From Pseudolabrys sp. (GTDB lineage Bacteria; Pseudomonadota; Alphaproteobacteria; Rhizobiales; Xanthobacteraceae): a stretch of DNA of 34,663 nucleotides. Location: positions 1-34,663 of the forward strand of contig JALHNV010000038.1 of the NCBI GenBank assembly GCA_022843325.1, written 5' to 3'. This document shows positions 7,604 through 16,389 of this stretch, piece by piece. How positions within the stretch are numbered: the first letter of the stretch is position 1; every line of letters begins with the position of its first letter. Under the pieces are notes generated by a model. It searched no databases. It saw only the letters and a program-made list of their open reading frames with translations, and was not told the DNA's origin. The translations under genes and the position numbers were made by a program.

Positions 7604-7630
7604 CTTGCTTCCAGAAATGCGGAGTGTGCC

Positions 7631-8566
7631 GTGAAATTTGCCACCTTTATCGATCCCGCGACCATCGCGGGACCGCGCTTCGGCATTGTCCGCGAGTCGG
7701 GCATGGTCGATGCGCAGCACGCCGCGCAGCGCCTGGGCATGGCGCTGCCGGCCAACAGCGTTAAGGCTGCACTGTGTACCGGGCGGCGGACGCTCGATGC
7801 GCTCGAAGAACTGGCGCAGGCGGCCGAGTCGCGGGGGCTGGTACAGCCGGTCGAGACGTTGCGGTACCTGCCGCCCATCCCCGACCCGTCGAAGTTTCTG
7901 TGCGTCGGCAAGAATTCCCGCGAGCACCGGCAGGAGCTGATCGCCAATGGCATGATGCCGGAAATGCCGCAGGAGCCGACCGGCTTCATCAAGCTGATTG
8001 ACACCATGGTCGGCCAGGATGCGGAAGTGGCGCGGCCGGAGGGCATTACGACGTTCGATTATGAGCCGGAACTGGCGTTTGTTATCGGGCGCGATGCGCA
8101 TCAGGTCCCGAAAGGGAAAGCGCTGGATTATGTGGCCGGATTTACTCTGTTCAACGATCTGACGGCGCGCGAGATCCAGAAGCGTGAGGTCATTTCCGGC
8201 ACGAAGTTCTGGACCGCGAAGAATATGCCCGGCTTTGCGCCGATCGGGCCGTTCGTCATCACCCTGGACGAGGTCCGCGATCCATTCGATTTGTGGGTCA
8301 CGTGCACCGTTAACGGCGGGATGCGTATGCGGGAAAACACCAGCCAGTACATCTTCAGGATCGACGACGTCATCGAGCATTTCTCGCGCTACGTGGCCTT
8401 CCAGGCGGGTGACTTGATTGCCATGGGGGCGCCGAAAGGCGTTGCCATGGGGCAACCGAATGCCGCCGAGCTTTACCTGCGGCCCGGCGACCAGATGGAA
8501 ATCGCCTTCGAGGGGCTGATGTCGTTGCGCACGAAGATCGTCGCGCCCGCGCCCGCGCGATCCTGA
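7631..8566 (+). CDS. Fumarylacetoacetate hydrolase (FAH) family protein
   Basis: This 311-residue enzyme has the FAH C-terminal catalytic domain. The metal-binding pattern is visible as Glu145 and Glu147 in YEPELAFVIG and Asp176 in FNDLTARE, with the GKNSREH segment (His99) in the position of the family lid and catalytic region. A short N-terminal domain (1-75) precedes it. The family hydrolyses C-C bonds of acylpyruvates, decarboxylates oxaloacetate-like acids or hydrates dienoates. Translation starts at GTG 7631, with GGAG at 7621-7624. It follows the monooxygenase by 27 bases and probably processes the ring-opened product. No ring-cleavage dioxygenase is present nearby to supply the usual meta-cleavage substrate, which is odd if this is a standard aromatic pathway. 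Confidence 0.92.
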   Translation: MKFATFIDPATIAGPRFGIVRESGMVDAQHAAQRLGMALPANSVKAALCTGRRTLDALEELAQAAESRGLVQPVETLRYLPPIPDPSKFLCVGKNSREHRQELIANGMMPEMPQEPTGFIKLIDTMVGQDAEVARPEGITTFDYEPELAFVIGRDAHQVPKGKALDYVAGFTLFNDLTAREIQKREVISGTKFWTAKNMPGFAPIGPFVITLDEVRDPFDLWVTCTVNGGMRMRENTSQYIFRIDDVIEHFSRYVAFQAGDLIAMGAPKGVAMGQPNAAELYLRPGDQMEIAFEGLMSLRTKIVAPAPARS

Positions 8567-8618
8567 TGGCGTTTGTGACGGCTTCGGCATCAGCCGCGGT
8601 TGCGCGGTCCGGGAGGTC

Positions 8619-9833
8619 GTGGTGACAGCGCAAGGGGCCGACCTCCGGCAGCGCTTCCTGGACGGGATGAGCCACGCCGCCTGCACGGTGAGCGTGGTGA
8701 CGACCGATGGGCTGGCAGGGCGGGCCGGGGTCACGGTGTCCGCGATGTCGTCGGTTTCGGCGGATTCATCGCCGCCGACGCTGCTGGTGTGTGTGCACCA
8801 CCTTAGCGCAGCGGCGGAAGCGATTCTGGCCAACGGCGTGTTCTGCGTGAACGTGTTGCGCGACGATCAGTCGTTCATTTCCGACAGCTTTGCCGGCCGC
8901 TCCAAAGGCAGCGGCGACAAGTTCTCCTGCACCGACTGGACGACCGAGGTCACCGGCGCGCCGCGGGTCATCGATCCGCTTGTCGCTTTCGACTGCCGGT
9001 TGATGAGCAGCCAGAAGGTCGGCACCCACTACGTGTTCATTGGCTCGGTCGAGCACGCCTTTGTCGCCGGCGAGGGCTCGGCTCTGGTCTACGCCAAGCG
9101 GGCCTATGGAACGACGACGCGTGTCGACACGTTTCCGCTGGCGCCGCGCGATGAGGCGGAAACCCTTCGTATCGGCTCGTTCCATACCTTCGGCCCCTAT
9201 GTGGTCCCGGCGGTGCTGGATGGATTGGTGCGGGCCGGCCGCGCCGTTGACCTGCGCCTGCTGGAAGGGGATCAGCGTCGCATCACCGAAGGGTTGCGGT
9301 CGGGTGAAATCGATGTCGCGTTGTTGTTCGACCTGGACCTGCGGGACGATGTCGACGTGGAGCGGATCGGTGCGATGCACCCGTATGTTCTGCTGCCCGA
9401 GGGGCATCCGCTCAGCGGGCTGCCGGCGATTTCCCTGGCCCAGTTGAGTGCCGAGCCCTTGGTCCTGCTGGATGCGCCGCCCGGCGACCGTTACTTCCTT
9501 TCGCTGTTCGAAGCGCAAGGGGTGAGCCCTCGCATTGGCTATCGCACGCGCTCGTTCGAAATGGCCCGCGGGCTGGTCGGCCACGGCCTCGGTTACAGTA
9601 TTCTCGTGACAAAACCGGCCTCGGATATGACCTATGACGGCCATGCGTTGGTGACCCGGCCGCTCGATCGAGATGTTCCTGCCAGTTATGTGTCGCTCGC
9701 CTATCGCCGCAACAGCGCGAGAAGCGGCGTGGCAGAGGCATTCGCAAACGAATGCCGCAGGTTCTTCGGGCAGACGAAAGCACCGAACAGGCAAGAACCG
9801 AACGGTCAAGAACCGAACATCCAGTCCCGGTAA
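8619..9833 (+). CDS. Flavin reductase domain fused to a LysR-type effector-binding domain
   Basis: This 404-residue protein has two parts. Residues about 10-165 form an HpaC/RutF-type flavin reductase domain (FLDGMSHAACTVSVVTT, AGVTVSAMSSVSADSPP-like core, GVFCVNVL, D-S-F-A-G-R-S-K-G-S-G-D-K-F). Residues about 182-384 form a LysR-type periplasmic-binding-like domain (LRIGSF near the start, LRSGEIDVALLFD, Y-V-L-L-P-E-G-H-P-L, and GLVGHGLGYSILV). No helix-turn-helix is present, so it is not a transcription factor. The reductase domain should supply FADH2 to the HpaB-like enzyme. The LysR domain may sense the aromatic substrate and gate flavin reduction, as the C-terminal MarR-like domain does in the reductase C1 of Acinetobacter baumannii 4-hydroxyphenylacetate hydroxylase. 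GGGAGG at 8611-8616 serves GTG 8619 or, with better spacing, GTG 8622. The tail carries three pentapeptide repeats. Confidence 0.9.
   Translation: MVTAQGADLRQRFLDGMSHAACTVSVVTTDGLAGRAGVTVSAMSSVSADSSPPTLLVCVHHLSAAAEAILANGVFCVNVLRDDQSFISDSFAGRSKGSGDKFSCTDWTTEVTGAPRVIDPLVAFDCRLMSSQKVGTHYVFIGSVEHAFVAGEGSALVYAKRAYGTTTRVDTFPLAPRDEAETLRIGSFHTFGPYVVPAVLDGLVRAGRAVDLRLLEGDQRRITEGLRSGEIDVALLFDLDLRDDVDVERIGAMHPYVLLPEGHPLSGLPAISLAQLSAEPLVLLDAPPGDRYFLSLFEAQGVSPRIGYRTRSFEMARGLVGHGLGYSILVTKPASDMTYDGHALVTRPLDRDVPASYVSLAYRRNSARSGVAEAFANECRRFFGQTKAPNRQEPNGQEPNIQSR
9777..9821 (+). repeat. Three tandem 15-base repeats encoding the C-terminal tail of the reductase fusion
   Basis: Units at 9777-9791, 9792-9806 and 9807-9821 share the core ACCGAAC; the last two are identical over their first 12 bases (CAAGAACCGAAC). 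They encode a tail of the form (A/E)PN(R/G/I)Q repeated three times just before the stop. Repeat number may vary between strains. Confidence 0.75.
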
Positions 9834-10276
9834 GCGGGCCGGCCAAGTCTTTCGACCGCTGCGGTCTGGCTCGCTTTAGCGAGAACGACACCTCATTGCT
9901 CACGGCCGCTTGCAGCCGCCGGTCGAGTTCGACAGGCTGCGCGGCAAGATCAGGCAGTTGCTGAAAGGCTGCGGTTGAGCGCTTTTCTCAGAACGATTTG
10001 AAGCGCAGGCGCGGAGCCAGAACGACGAAAGGTGCGTTCCGGCTTTAAGGTCTATCCCGCCGCAAAGCGGGCGGGGCGCTGGTGGGGCGGCGATCGCCGT
10101 TCCGGCCTGGGCCGCACCGGCAATGGATGTCAGCAAGAACAGCGCCGACTTCATATCCTGTTATCGCGCACCGCCCCCACCAAGCCGATGTACCATGTCA
10201 ATCAGCCGCTTCGGCGTTCCTTGTCCGAACCCGGCCTCCGGCGTACGGTCTGCGGGACAGCCGCAAGGACCTCGCC
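9834..10276. other. Spacer between modules 1 and 2; possible decayed gene with an orphan signal peptide
   Basis: This stretch of 443 bases has no convincing intact gene. On the minus strand, from the ATG at 10152-10154, the first 25 codons read as a clean signal peptide (K3-type start, hydrophobic LFLLTSIAGAAQA core, then AIAA). The following residues to the stop at 9900 look nothing like a mature exported protein. It may be the remnant of a solute-binding protein gene that once diverged from the lysR gene, or chance. A short hairpin-like CTCG/CGAG element occurs around 9870 and a CCCGC/GCGGG pair around 10055-10075. Neither has a T-run, so I do not call a terminator. Confidence 0.35.
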
Positions 10277-11170
10277 TTGGAATTCCGACAGATACGCTAT
10301 GCCCTCGCCGTCGCGAAACAGCGCAGCTTCACCAAAGCTGCCGAGCGCTTGAGTATTTCGCAATCGGCGGTGAGCGAGCAGGTCAAGCTGCTGGAAGAGG
10401 AGGCCGGTTTTCCGCTTTTTCGCCGTACCCCGCGCGGTATCGACGTGACCGAGCGAGGCCGCACGTTTCTCTATGAAGCCGAGCGCATCGTCGGCGGCGT
10501 GCTCAGCTTGTCCGATACCGCGCGGCGGTTGCGCGGAGTCCATGTCGATACGCTGACCATCGGCATGGGCTCCGGCATGGCGCAGATTTTCATGCCGCGG
10601 CTGTTCAAGGACGTGCAGCGAACGCTGCCGGGCGTGCGTCTCGAAATCCTCACCGCGCCGACCAAGAACATCTTCAACGACCTGCACGAAGAACGCATTG
10701 ATGCCGGCATCGCGCTGGAGTCCGAGGCCGAGCGCGTGCCGGCCGGCCTCGTGTTCGACCGGCTGACCGTTGTCGAGATGGTCCTGGTTGCGCATCCGAA
10801 ACATCCGCTGACGAAAATGAAACAGCCGATCGAAGTGGGGCGTCTCGTCACCGAGCCGATCGTGATGAACGAACTGACGGTCGGTTATGGCCAGGTAGTG
10901 ATGTCGCTGTTCACCGATATCGGCACGCGTCCCGACATTCTCTCGATTGCCGACAACATCGATACGCTGAAAGTGATCGTGCAATCCGGCAAAGGCATCG
11001 CGATCGTGCCGCGCCCCTGCGCCGACAACGAGGTCGCGCTGGGTGTGCTCAAGACCATGACGATCGCGCCGGCGCGAAGTGTCGCACTGTCGCTGTTTCG
11101 GCGCCGGGAGCCGCTGTCGCGCCGGAAGGAAGGCTTCCTGACGGCATTGCGAGACGTTTTAAGGGACTAG
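10277..11170 (+). CDS. LysR-family transcriptional regulator
   Basis: This 297-residue protein has a winged helix-turn-helix at residues 1-60 (EFRQIRYALAVA, SFTKAAERLSISQSAVSEQVKLLEEE, FRRTPRGIDVTERG) and an effector-binding domain from about 90 (LTIGMGSGMAQIFMP, with GKGIAIVP near residue 240). The start is TTG 10277, because homology begins there and AAGGA (10265-10269) lies seven bases upstream; the longer frame back to 10082 encodes unlikely sequence. It is transcribed with, not away from, hyuA, which starts 81 bases downstream. By position it should control module 2. Ring-opening amidohydrolase operons such as atzDEF are likewise LysR-controlled (AtzR), which supports the idea without proving it. 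Confidence 0.9.
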   Translation: MEFRQIRYALAVAKQRSFTKAAERLSISQSAVSEQVKLLEEEAGFPLFRRTPRGIDVTERGRTFLYEAERIVGGVLSLSDTARRLRGVHVDTLTIGMGSGMAQIFMPRLFKDVQRTLPGVRLEILTAPTKNIFNDLHEERIDAGIALESEAERVPAGLVFDRLTVVEMVLVAHPKHPLTKMKQPIEVGRLVTEPIVMNELTVGYGQVVMSLFTDIGTRPDILSIADNIDTLKVIVQSGKGIAIVPRPCADNEVALGVLKTMTIAPARSVALSLFRRREPLSRRKEGFLTALRDVLRD

Positions 11171-11179
11171 AAGACCGCT

Positions 11180-11194
11180 ATCGGAAAATCCGAT
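11180..11194. promoter_or_regulatory. Short inverted repeat between lysR and hyuA
   Basis: ATCGGA (11180-11185) and TCCGAT (11189-11194) are perfect arms around AAA. It lies just after the lysR stop and 57 bases before the hyuA start. It could be a regulator half-site pair or a small mRNA hairpin. The arms are short, so chance is possible. Confidence 0.3.
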
Positions 11195-11251
11195 GACGGC
11201 ATCTGCAAACGGTATTGGATTCCGGGCCGGGCTGCTGCCGATAATCCCGGT

Positions 11252-13330
11252 ATGGCTGAAAGCACGCCCCGCTTCCGCATTGGCATCGATACCGGCGGCA
11301 CCTTCACCGATATCGTTTCGGTCGATGCCGAGACCGGCGCCATGCGGGTGACCAAGGTCTCCAGCACACCCGACAATCCCGCCATCGGTCTGGTGCGCGG
11401 CGTCAACGCCATTCTCGCCGCCGCCGAAGCCGGCCCCGCCGATGTGCTCGGTCTGGCTCATGGCACAACGGTCGCCACCAACGCGCTGCTGCAAGGCGAC
11501 ATCCGTTCGCTCGGCCTGATCGTCACCGACGGCTTCCGCCATATCCTCGAGATCGCCCGCCAGTCGGTGCCGGAAGGCTATGGCAATTCCTATTTCTGGG
11601 TGAAACCGGACCGTCTGGTGCCGCTGCAATACGTGCGCGAAGCCGGCGGCCGCATGAATTTCAAGGGCGAAGAATTGCGCCCGCTCGACGAGGCCAGCGT
11701 TCGCGACGCCGCCCGCTTCTACAAGCGGCAGAAGGTCGAGGCGATCGGCATCTGCCTGATGCATTCCTACGCCAATGATGCGCACGAGCGCCGTGTCGCC
11801 GAAATCGTCGCCGAGGAATATCCCGGCGCGGTGCTGTCGCTGTCCTGCGCGGTGCTGCCGGAATACCGGGAATACGAGCGCGCGGTGACGACGCTGGTCG
11901 ATGCCTTCGTCAAACCGTATCTCGATCGCTATCTCAAGCGCGTGCACGATGAACTCGGGCCGCTGCGCGAAAAGCCGTTTTTGGTGATGCAGTCGAGCGG
12001 CGGCGTCGCCAGTGCCGAGCAGATTCTGCGCAAACCCATCACGACCGCGCTTTCCGGACCGGCCGCCGGTGCGCTGGGCAGCGCGGTGATCGCGGAAGTT
12101 GCCGGTTTCCCCGACCTGGTGACGCTCGATGCCGGCGGCACGTCGACCGATTTCTGCATGATCGAAGGCGCCAAGCCCCACCTCACCAATGGCGGTTCGG
12201 TCGGGCAGTTTCCGGTCCGCATCCCGATGATCGACATCGCCACCATCGGCATTGGCGGTGGGTCGCTGGCCTGGATCAGCCGCGAAGGCCATCTCAAGGT
12301 CGGTCCGCGCAGCGCCGGCGCCGTGCCCGGACCGATGTGCTATCCGAACGGCGGCGACGAGCCGGCCATCACCGACGCCAATCTGGTGCTCGGCCGTATT
12401 CCACCGGCGCTGATCGGCGGCGGCATCGCGCTCAATGTCGAACGCTCGCGCGCCGGCATTGCGTCGCTGGCCGAGCGGCTGCCCGGCAATCTCACACCGG
12501 AGGCCCTCGCTCACGGCATCATCGAGATCGCCAACTGGGCCCAGGCCAACGCCATCCGCCAGATGACCATCCAGCGCGGCATCGACCCGCGCGGCTTCGC
12601 GCTGCTGTCGTTCGGCGGCGCCGGACCGGCGCAATCGGCGGCGGTCATGGAATTGCTCGGCATGAAGGCCTGCATCGTGCCGCCCAATCCCGGCAATCTG
12701 TCGGCATTCGGGTTGCTGGCGGTCGACTGGCGCACCGATCACATCGTGACCAAGGTGATGCACGAGGACAACGTCGAGCTTTCCGCCATCGCCGCCAATT
12801 ACGCGGCGCTGGAGGGCGAGGCGGCGGCATCGCTCAAGCGCGACGGCATCGAGGCCTCGCGCATCCGGGTCGTGCGCGAAGCCGATATCCGCTATGCCGG
12901 ACAGTCGATGGAAGTACGCGTCCCGGCGCCGGGCGGAACAGTCGATGCGGTCTTCCTCGAGAATCTGATCCAGGCCTTCAACGCCGCGCATCTGCGCACG
13001 TTCGGTTACAATTATGCCGGCCAGCAGAAGATCGAGCTGGTCAATCTCTGCGTTTCCGGTTTTGGCGTGATTGAACGGCCGAAGATGCCGAAGCTCGAAA
13101 CCCAGGCCGCCAAGCCGGGGCCCAAGGGCACGCGGCCGGTTTATTTCGGCACCGGTTTCCGGGATACGCCAATCTATGACCGCGCCAGCATGCCGGCGGG
13201 CTTCCGCCTTGCCGGCCCGGCGGTCGTCGAGGAGTTCGGCTCAACCACGGTGATTTTCCCCGGCCAGCAACTGGAAGTCGATCCGCACGGCATTCTCATT
13301 ATTCGCAGCGCCTCGGGAGCGGCAGCATGA
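11252..13330 (+). CDS. hyuA: Hydantoinase/oxoprolinase-family protein, HyuA subunit
   Basis: This 692-residue ATP-dependent subunit belongs to the N-methylhydantoinase, 5-oxoprolinase, acetone carboxylase and caprolactamase family. The phosphate-binding motif GIDTGGTFTDIV lies at residues 11-22, followed by LAHGTTVATNALLQG, the second ASKHA-type motif LDAGGTSTDF, SGPAAGALGS, and SFGGAGPAQSAAVMELLG. Such proteins phosphorylate a cyclic amide carbonyl so that the partner HyuB can complete ring hydrolysis. The stop codon overlaps the ATG of hyuB in an ATGA, so the two are translationally coupled. No strong ribosome-binding site is visible before ATG 11252. The substrate is unknown; hydantoin-, oxoproline- or lactam-like compounds are all possible. 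Confidence 0.92.
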   Translation: MAESTPRFRIGIDTGGTFTDIVSVDAETGAMRVTKVSSTPDNPAIGLVRGVNAILAAAEAGPADVLGLAHGTTVATNALLQGDIRSLGLIVTDGFRHILEIARQSVPEGYGNSYFWVKPDRLVPLQYVREAGGRMNFKGEELRPLDEASVRDAARFYKRQKVEAIGICLMHSYANDAHERRVAEIVAEEYPGAVLSLSCAVLPEYREYERAVTTLVDAFVKPYLDRYLKRVHDELGPLREKPFLVMQSSGGVASAEQILRKPITTALSGPAAGALGSAVIAEVAGFPDLVTLDAGGTSTDFCMIEGAKPHLTNGGSVGQFPVRIPMIDIATIGIGGGSLAWISREGHLKVGPRSAGAVPGPMCYPNGGDEPAITDANLVLGRIPPALIGGGIALNVERSRAGIASLAERLPGNLTPEALAHGIIEIANWAQANAIRQMTIQRGIDPRGFALLSFGGAGPAQSAAVMELLGMKACIVPPNPGNLSAFGLLAVDWRTDHIVTKVMHEDNVELSAIAANYAALEGEAAASLKRDGIEASRIRVVREADIRYAGQSMEVRVPAPGGTVDAVFLENLIQAFNAAHLRTFGYNYAGQQKIELVNLCVSGFGVIERPKMPKLETQAAKPGPKGTRPVYFGTGFRDTPIYDRASMPAGFRLAGPAVVEEFGSTTVIFPGQQLEVDPHGILIIRSASGAAA

Positions 13331-15219
13331 ACGTTCGCCCCGCACCCGAAAACACCAAGCCCTGGCCGACTGCGCCGAAAAGCGGTTCGGCCCCGGTCGA
13401 TCCGATCGTGCTTCAGATCGTCGAAGGCACGCTCAATTCCATCGAAGCCGAGATCGAATTCGCGATCGAGCGCACCGCGCGCTCGCCGATGATCCGCGAG
13501 GCCCACGACTACCGCGTCGGTCTGTTCGACAAATATTGCCGCAAACTCACCGGCCGCTCTTATTCCGCCATGCCGAATGCGGTGGTGCGCGATTTCCCGC
13601 CGCACGCCATGAAGCCCGGCGACGTGTTCCTGATGAACGACACGTATCTCACCGAGGGTTCGATCGGCCATCTGCCCGATCTATGTTCAACGGTCCCGGT
13701 GTTCCACGACGGCGAGGTGGTCGCCTATATCCAGGCCTTCGGCCATCACGATGACGTCGGCGGCCGGGTCCCCGGCTCGATGCCCGGAACGGCTGTCACC
13801 GTGTTCGAGGAAGGTCTCGCGATCCCGCCGGTGAAGCTTTACAGCGAAGGCGTCCGCAACGACGCGGTGATGACCATCCTGCGGCGCAATACACGCGTGC
13901 CGGAGATGCTGTCCGCCGACATCGACAGCGAAGTACAGGCTTGCGTCATGGGCGCGCGCCGCATGGCCTCGCTGTTCGAGCGGTTCGGCCGCGAGCAGGT
14001 CGAGGCCTGCTTCCAGGCGATTCTCGACAAGTGCCGCGATATCTACCGCAACGAGCTGCTCGCCAAGATCGCCGATGGCGAATACGCTTGGGAAGATTAC
14101 GTCGAGCACGATGGCGTCACCGATCCCAAGCTGCACAAGCTGGCGCTGAAGATGACCAAGAATGGCGGGCGCATCACGCTCGACTTCAACGGCACCGACC
14201 CGCAATCCACCGGGCCGATCAACTGGCCGGCTGACTATGCCGACGGCGCCTTCCTGGTGAAATGGATCGCGCCGATTTTGCGTAATCTTGCCGACACGCC
14301 CGAGCGCGCCGCCGAAATCCACGTCAATGAAGGCGTCTGCGAGATCTTCGACATCGTGTTTCCGCCCAAGGGAACGCTGATCACGCCGGAATGGCCGGCG
14401 GCGACCAATGCCCGCTCCTTCGTGCTGCTGCGCTGCCTCGGACTGCTGGCCGGCGTGGTGGCCCAGGCGGTCGATGGCCGCATGCCGGCCGATCAGGAAA
14501 CCATCCGCTACACCGGATTCTACGGCAACGACGAGAACGGCAAGCAATTTCTGTCGCGTGAAGTGTTGGGCGGCGGTTCCGGCGGGCGCTATTACGCCGA
14601 CGGCAATGACGCCATCCATATCGTGCCGGATTCCCGCAACCAGCCCGCCGAATTCACCGAGACACGCTTTCCCTTGCTGGTCGAAAAGCTGGCGCTGCGC
14701 ACCGACTCCGGCGGCGCCGGCAAACGCCGCGGTGGCCTCGGTTACGAGAAGCATTACCGCGCGCTGGTCGATTGCCGGACGATCGTCACCGCCGACCGGG
14801 TGCGGCTCGGCTGTTACGGCCTGCGCGGCGGCAAGGCCGGCGCGCCGTTCTGCGTCACCGTCGATCTGGAAGGCGAGGCGCGCGAGCTCGGCGGCCTTGT
14901 CGATGGCGAAGAGGTGCTCAAGGGCCAGATCGTGCGCATCGTCACCACCGGCGGCGGCGGCTGGGGCGACCCGCTGGAGCGCGAGGTCGAACTGGTGCTG
15001 AAAGATGTGATCGAAGGCCGCGTCTCGCGCGATAGTGCGCGCGACGATCACGGCGTGGCCCTGATCGAGAATGCCGACGGCTACGCGGTCGACGGCGCCG
15101 CGACGGCCAAGCTGCGCGCCGCGCTGCTGGCCAAACACACCGGGCCACTGCCGATGATCGATCGGGGCGAAGGTTTCGAGAAGATGCGGCGCGGGGAATT
15201 CAAGCCGCGGATGAAATAG
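13327..15219 (+). CDS. hyuB: Hydantoinase/oxoprolinase-family protein, HyuB subunit
   Basis: This 630-residue partner subunit is longer than the usual 520-600 residues because of N- and C-terminal extensions. Family motifs include [19 protein letters not shown], the metal-site region [20 protein letters not shown] with the later [35 protein letters not shown] and, near the end, [15 protein letters not shown]. HyuB is thought to carry out the metal-dependent hydrolytic step after HyuA activates the substrate. It overlaps hyuA by four bases and precedes the ring-opening amidohydrolase by 13 bases, so the three products are made from one transcript and probably act in one pathway. Confidence 0.92.
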   Translation: MNVRPAPENTKPWPTAPKSGSAPVDPIVLQIVEGTLNSIEAEIEFAIERTARSPMIREAHDYRVGLFDKYCRKLTGRSYSAMPNAVVRDFPPHAMKPGDVFLMNDTYLTEGSIGHLPDLCSTVPVFHDGEVVAYIQAFGHHDDVGGRVPGSMPGTAVTVFEEGLAIPPVKLYSEGVRNDAVMTILRRNTRVPEMLSADIDSEVQACVMGARRMASLFERFGREQVEACFQAILDKCRDIYRNELLAKIADGEYAWEDYVEHDGVTDPKLHKLALKMTKNGGRITLDFNGTDPQSTGPINWPADYADGAFLVKWIAPILRNLADTPERAAEIHVNEGVCEIFDIVFPPKGTLITPEWPAATNARSFVLLRCLGLLAGVVAQAVDGRMPADQETIRYTGFYGNDENGKQFLSREVLGGGSGGRYYADGNDAIHIVPDSRNQPAEFTETRFPLLVEKLALRTDSGGAGKRRGGLGYEKHYRALVDCRTIVTADRVRLGCYGLRGGKAGAPFCVTVDLEGEARELGGLVDGEEVLKGQIVRIVTTGGGGWGDPLEREVELVLKDVIEGRVSRDSARDDHGVALIENADGYAVDGAATAKLRAALLAKHTGPLPMIDRGEGFEKMRRGEFKPRMK

Positions 15220-15232
15220 GGAGTTAATTCGG

Positions 15233-16327
15233 ATGGCGATCGAAGTTGCGAAGGTGGAACTGAAGACGGTCCAGGATGCCAGTGGCGTCGAGGACTGCAT
15301 CAAGTCGGGCCAGTTTTCGGCCGATGAGATTATCGCCGTCGTCGGCAAGACCGAGGGCAACGGCGGCGTCAACGACTTCACCCGCATTCTGGCCGATCAG
15401 GCGTTCCGCAAGGTTCTGCTCAAGCACGGCAAGCGCAGCGAAGACGAGATCGGCAACATCCCGATGGTCTGGTCCGGCGGCTGCGACGGCGTGATCACGC
15501 CGCACGCCACGGTATTCGCGCGCAATGCCAAGACCGGCCCGGCCTCGCAGATGCGGCTTGCGATCGGCACCGCCCTGAGTGCCGAGTTGCTGCCGGAAGA
15601 CATCGGCCGCCTGGCGATGGTCGAGAAGGTGGCGGCGGCCGTGAAGGCGGCCATGAAAGACGCCGGCATCGACGATCCGAAAGACGTCCATTACGTGCAG
15701 ACCAAGACGCCGCTTTTGACCATCGATTCCGTGCTCGATGCCGAAAGCCGCGGCCAGCATGTCGCCTGCGAAGTGCACGAGTCGATGGGCGTGTCGAACG
15801 GCACCACGGCGCTGGGCATCGCGGTGGCGCTCGGCGAAATCAAGATGCCGAAGGCCGAGGAGATCTGCAAAAATCTCGACCTGTATTCCTCCGTGGCGTC
15901 ATGCTCCTCCGGTGTCGAACTGACGCAGGCGCAGATCGTGCTGCTCGGCAACAAGGCCGGGGCCGGCGGCCGGTATCGCATCGGCCACGCCGTTATGCGC
16001 GACGCGCTCGATATCGACGGCATTTACGACTCCATCCGCAATGCCGGCATGAAACTACCCGACCGGCCGCGCGCCGAAGATCTCGGCGGCAAGGTCGTCA
16101 ATTGCTTCATGAAATGCGAAGCCGACCGTACCGGCAAGCTGCGCGGCCGCCGCCAGATCATGCTCGACGATTCCGACGTGTCCTGGCACCGCCATATCAA
16201 AGCCGCCGTCGGCGGAGTGGCGGCGACTGCGATCGGCGATGCGGCGGTCTTTGTGTCGGTCGATGCCATGCATCAGGGTCCGCAGGGTGGCGGTCCCTGC
16301 ATCGCGATCATCGACGCGGGTGAATGA
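15233..16327 (+). CDS. Ring-opening amidohydrolase, barbiturase/cyanuric acid hydrolase family
   Basis: This 364-residue protein has the family's three-fold repeat architecture and standard length. Each repeat keeps its serine-lysine pair: Lys39 (VGKTEGNGG) with Ser81 (WSGGCDG), Lys158 (VQTKTP) with Ser226 (ASCSSGVEL), and Lys294 (FMKCEAD) with Ser342 ([14 protein letters not shown]). The last motif includes the metal-binding loop. Residue pairing is by my alignment to AtzD from memory. Members open barbituric acid or cyanuric acid rings. GGGAG just after the hyuB stop serves the ATG at 15233. Which heterocycle is used here cannot be decided. Next to HyuAB, an N-heterocyclic imide or ureide is likely, and the amidase downstream could process the linear product as AtzE and AtzF do. 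Confidence 0.9.
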   Translation: MAIEVAKVELKTVQDASGVEDCIKSGQFSADEIIAVVGKTEGNGGVNDFTRILADQAFRKVLLKHGKRSEDEIGNIPMVWSGGCDGVITPHATVFARNAKTGPASQMRLAIGTALSAELLPEDIGRLAMVEKVAAAVKAAMKDAGIDDPKDVHYVQTKTPLLTIDSVLDAESRGQHVACEVHESMGVSNGTTALGIAVALGEIKMPKAEEICKNLDLYSSVASCSSGVELTQAQIVLLGNKAGAGGRYRIGHAVMRDALDIDGIYDSIRNAGMKLPDRPRAEDLGGKVVNCFMKCEADRTGKLRGRRQIMLDDSDVSWHRHIKAAVGGVAATAIGDAAVFVSVDAMHQGPQGGGPCIAIIDAGE

Positions 16328-16389
16328 ATCGAAGGCACTGACGCGCACGACGTTTGCTTAAATTTGGCAGCAACAACGGAGACGCAGCA

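Noticed and set aside
9834-9900. Terminator after the reductase fusion (CTCG/CGAG element near 9870)
   Set aside because: The stem is only four to six pairs with a very short or weak loop and no T-run follows, so it is not a supportable terminator.
10277-11170. LysR regulator as the duplicated source of the LysR domain in the adjacent fusion protein
   Set aside because: By eye the two effector domains share only family-level features and differ throughout, so a recent local duplication is not supported.
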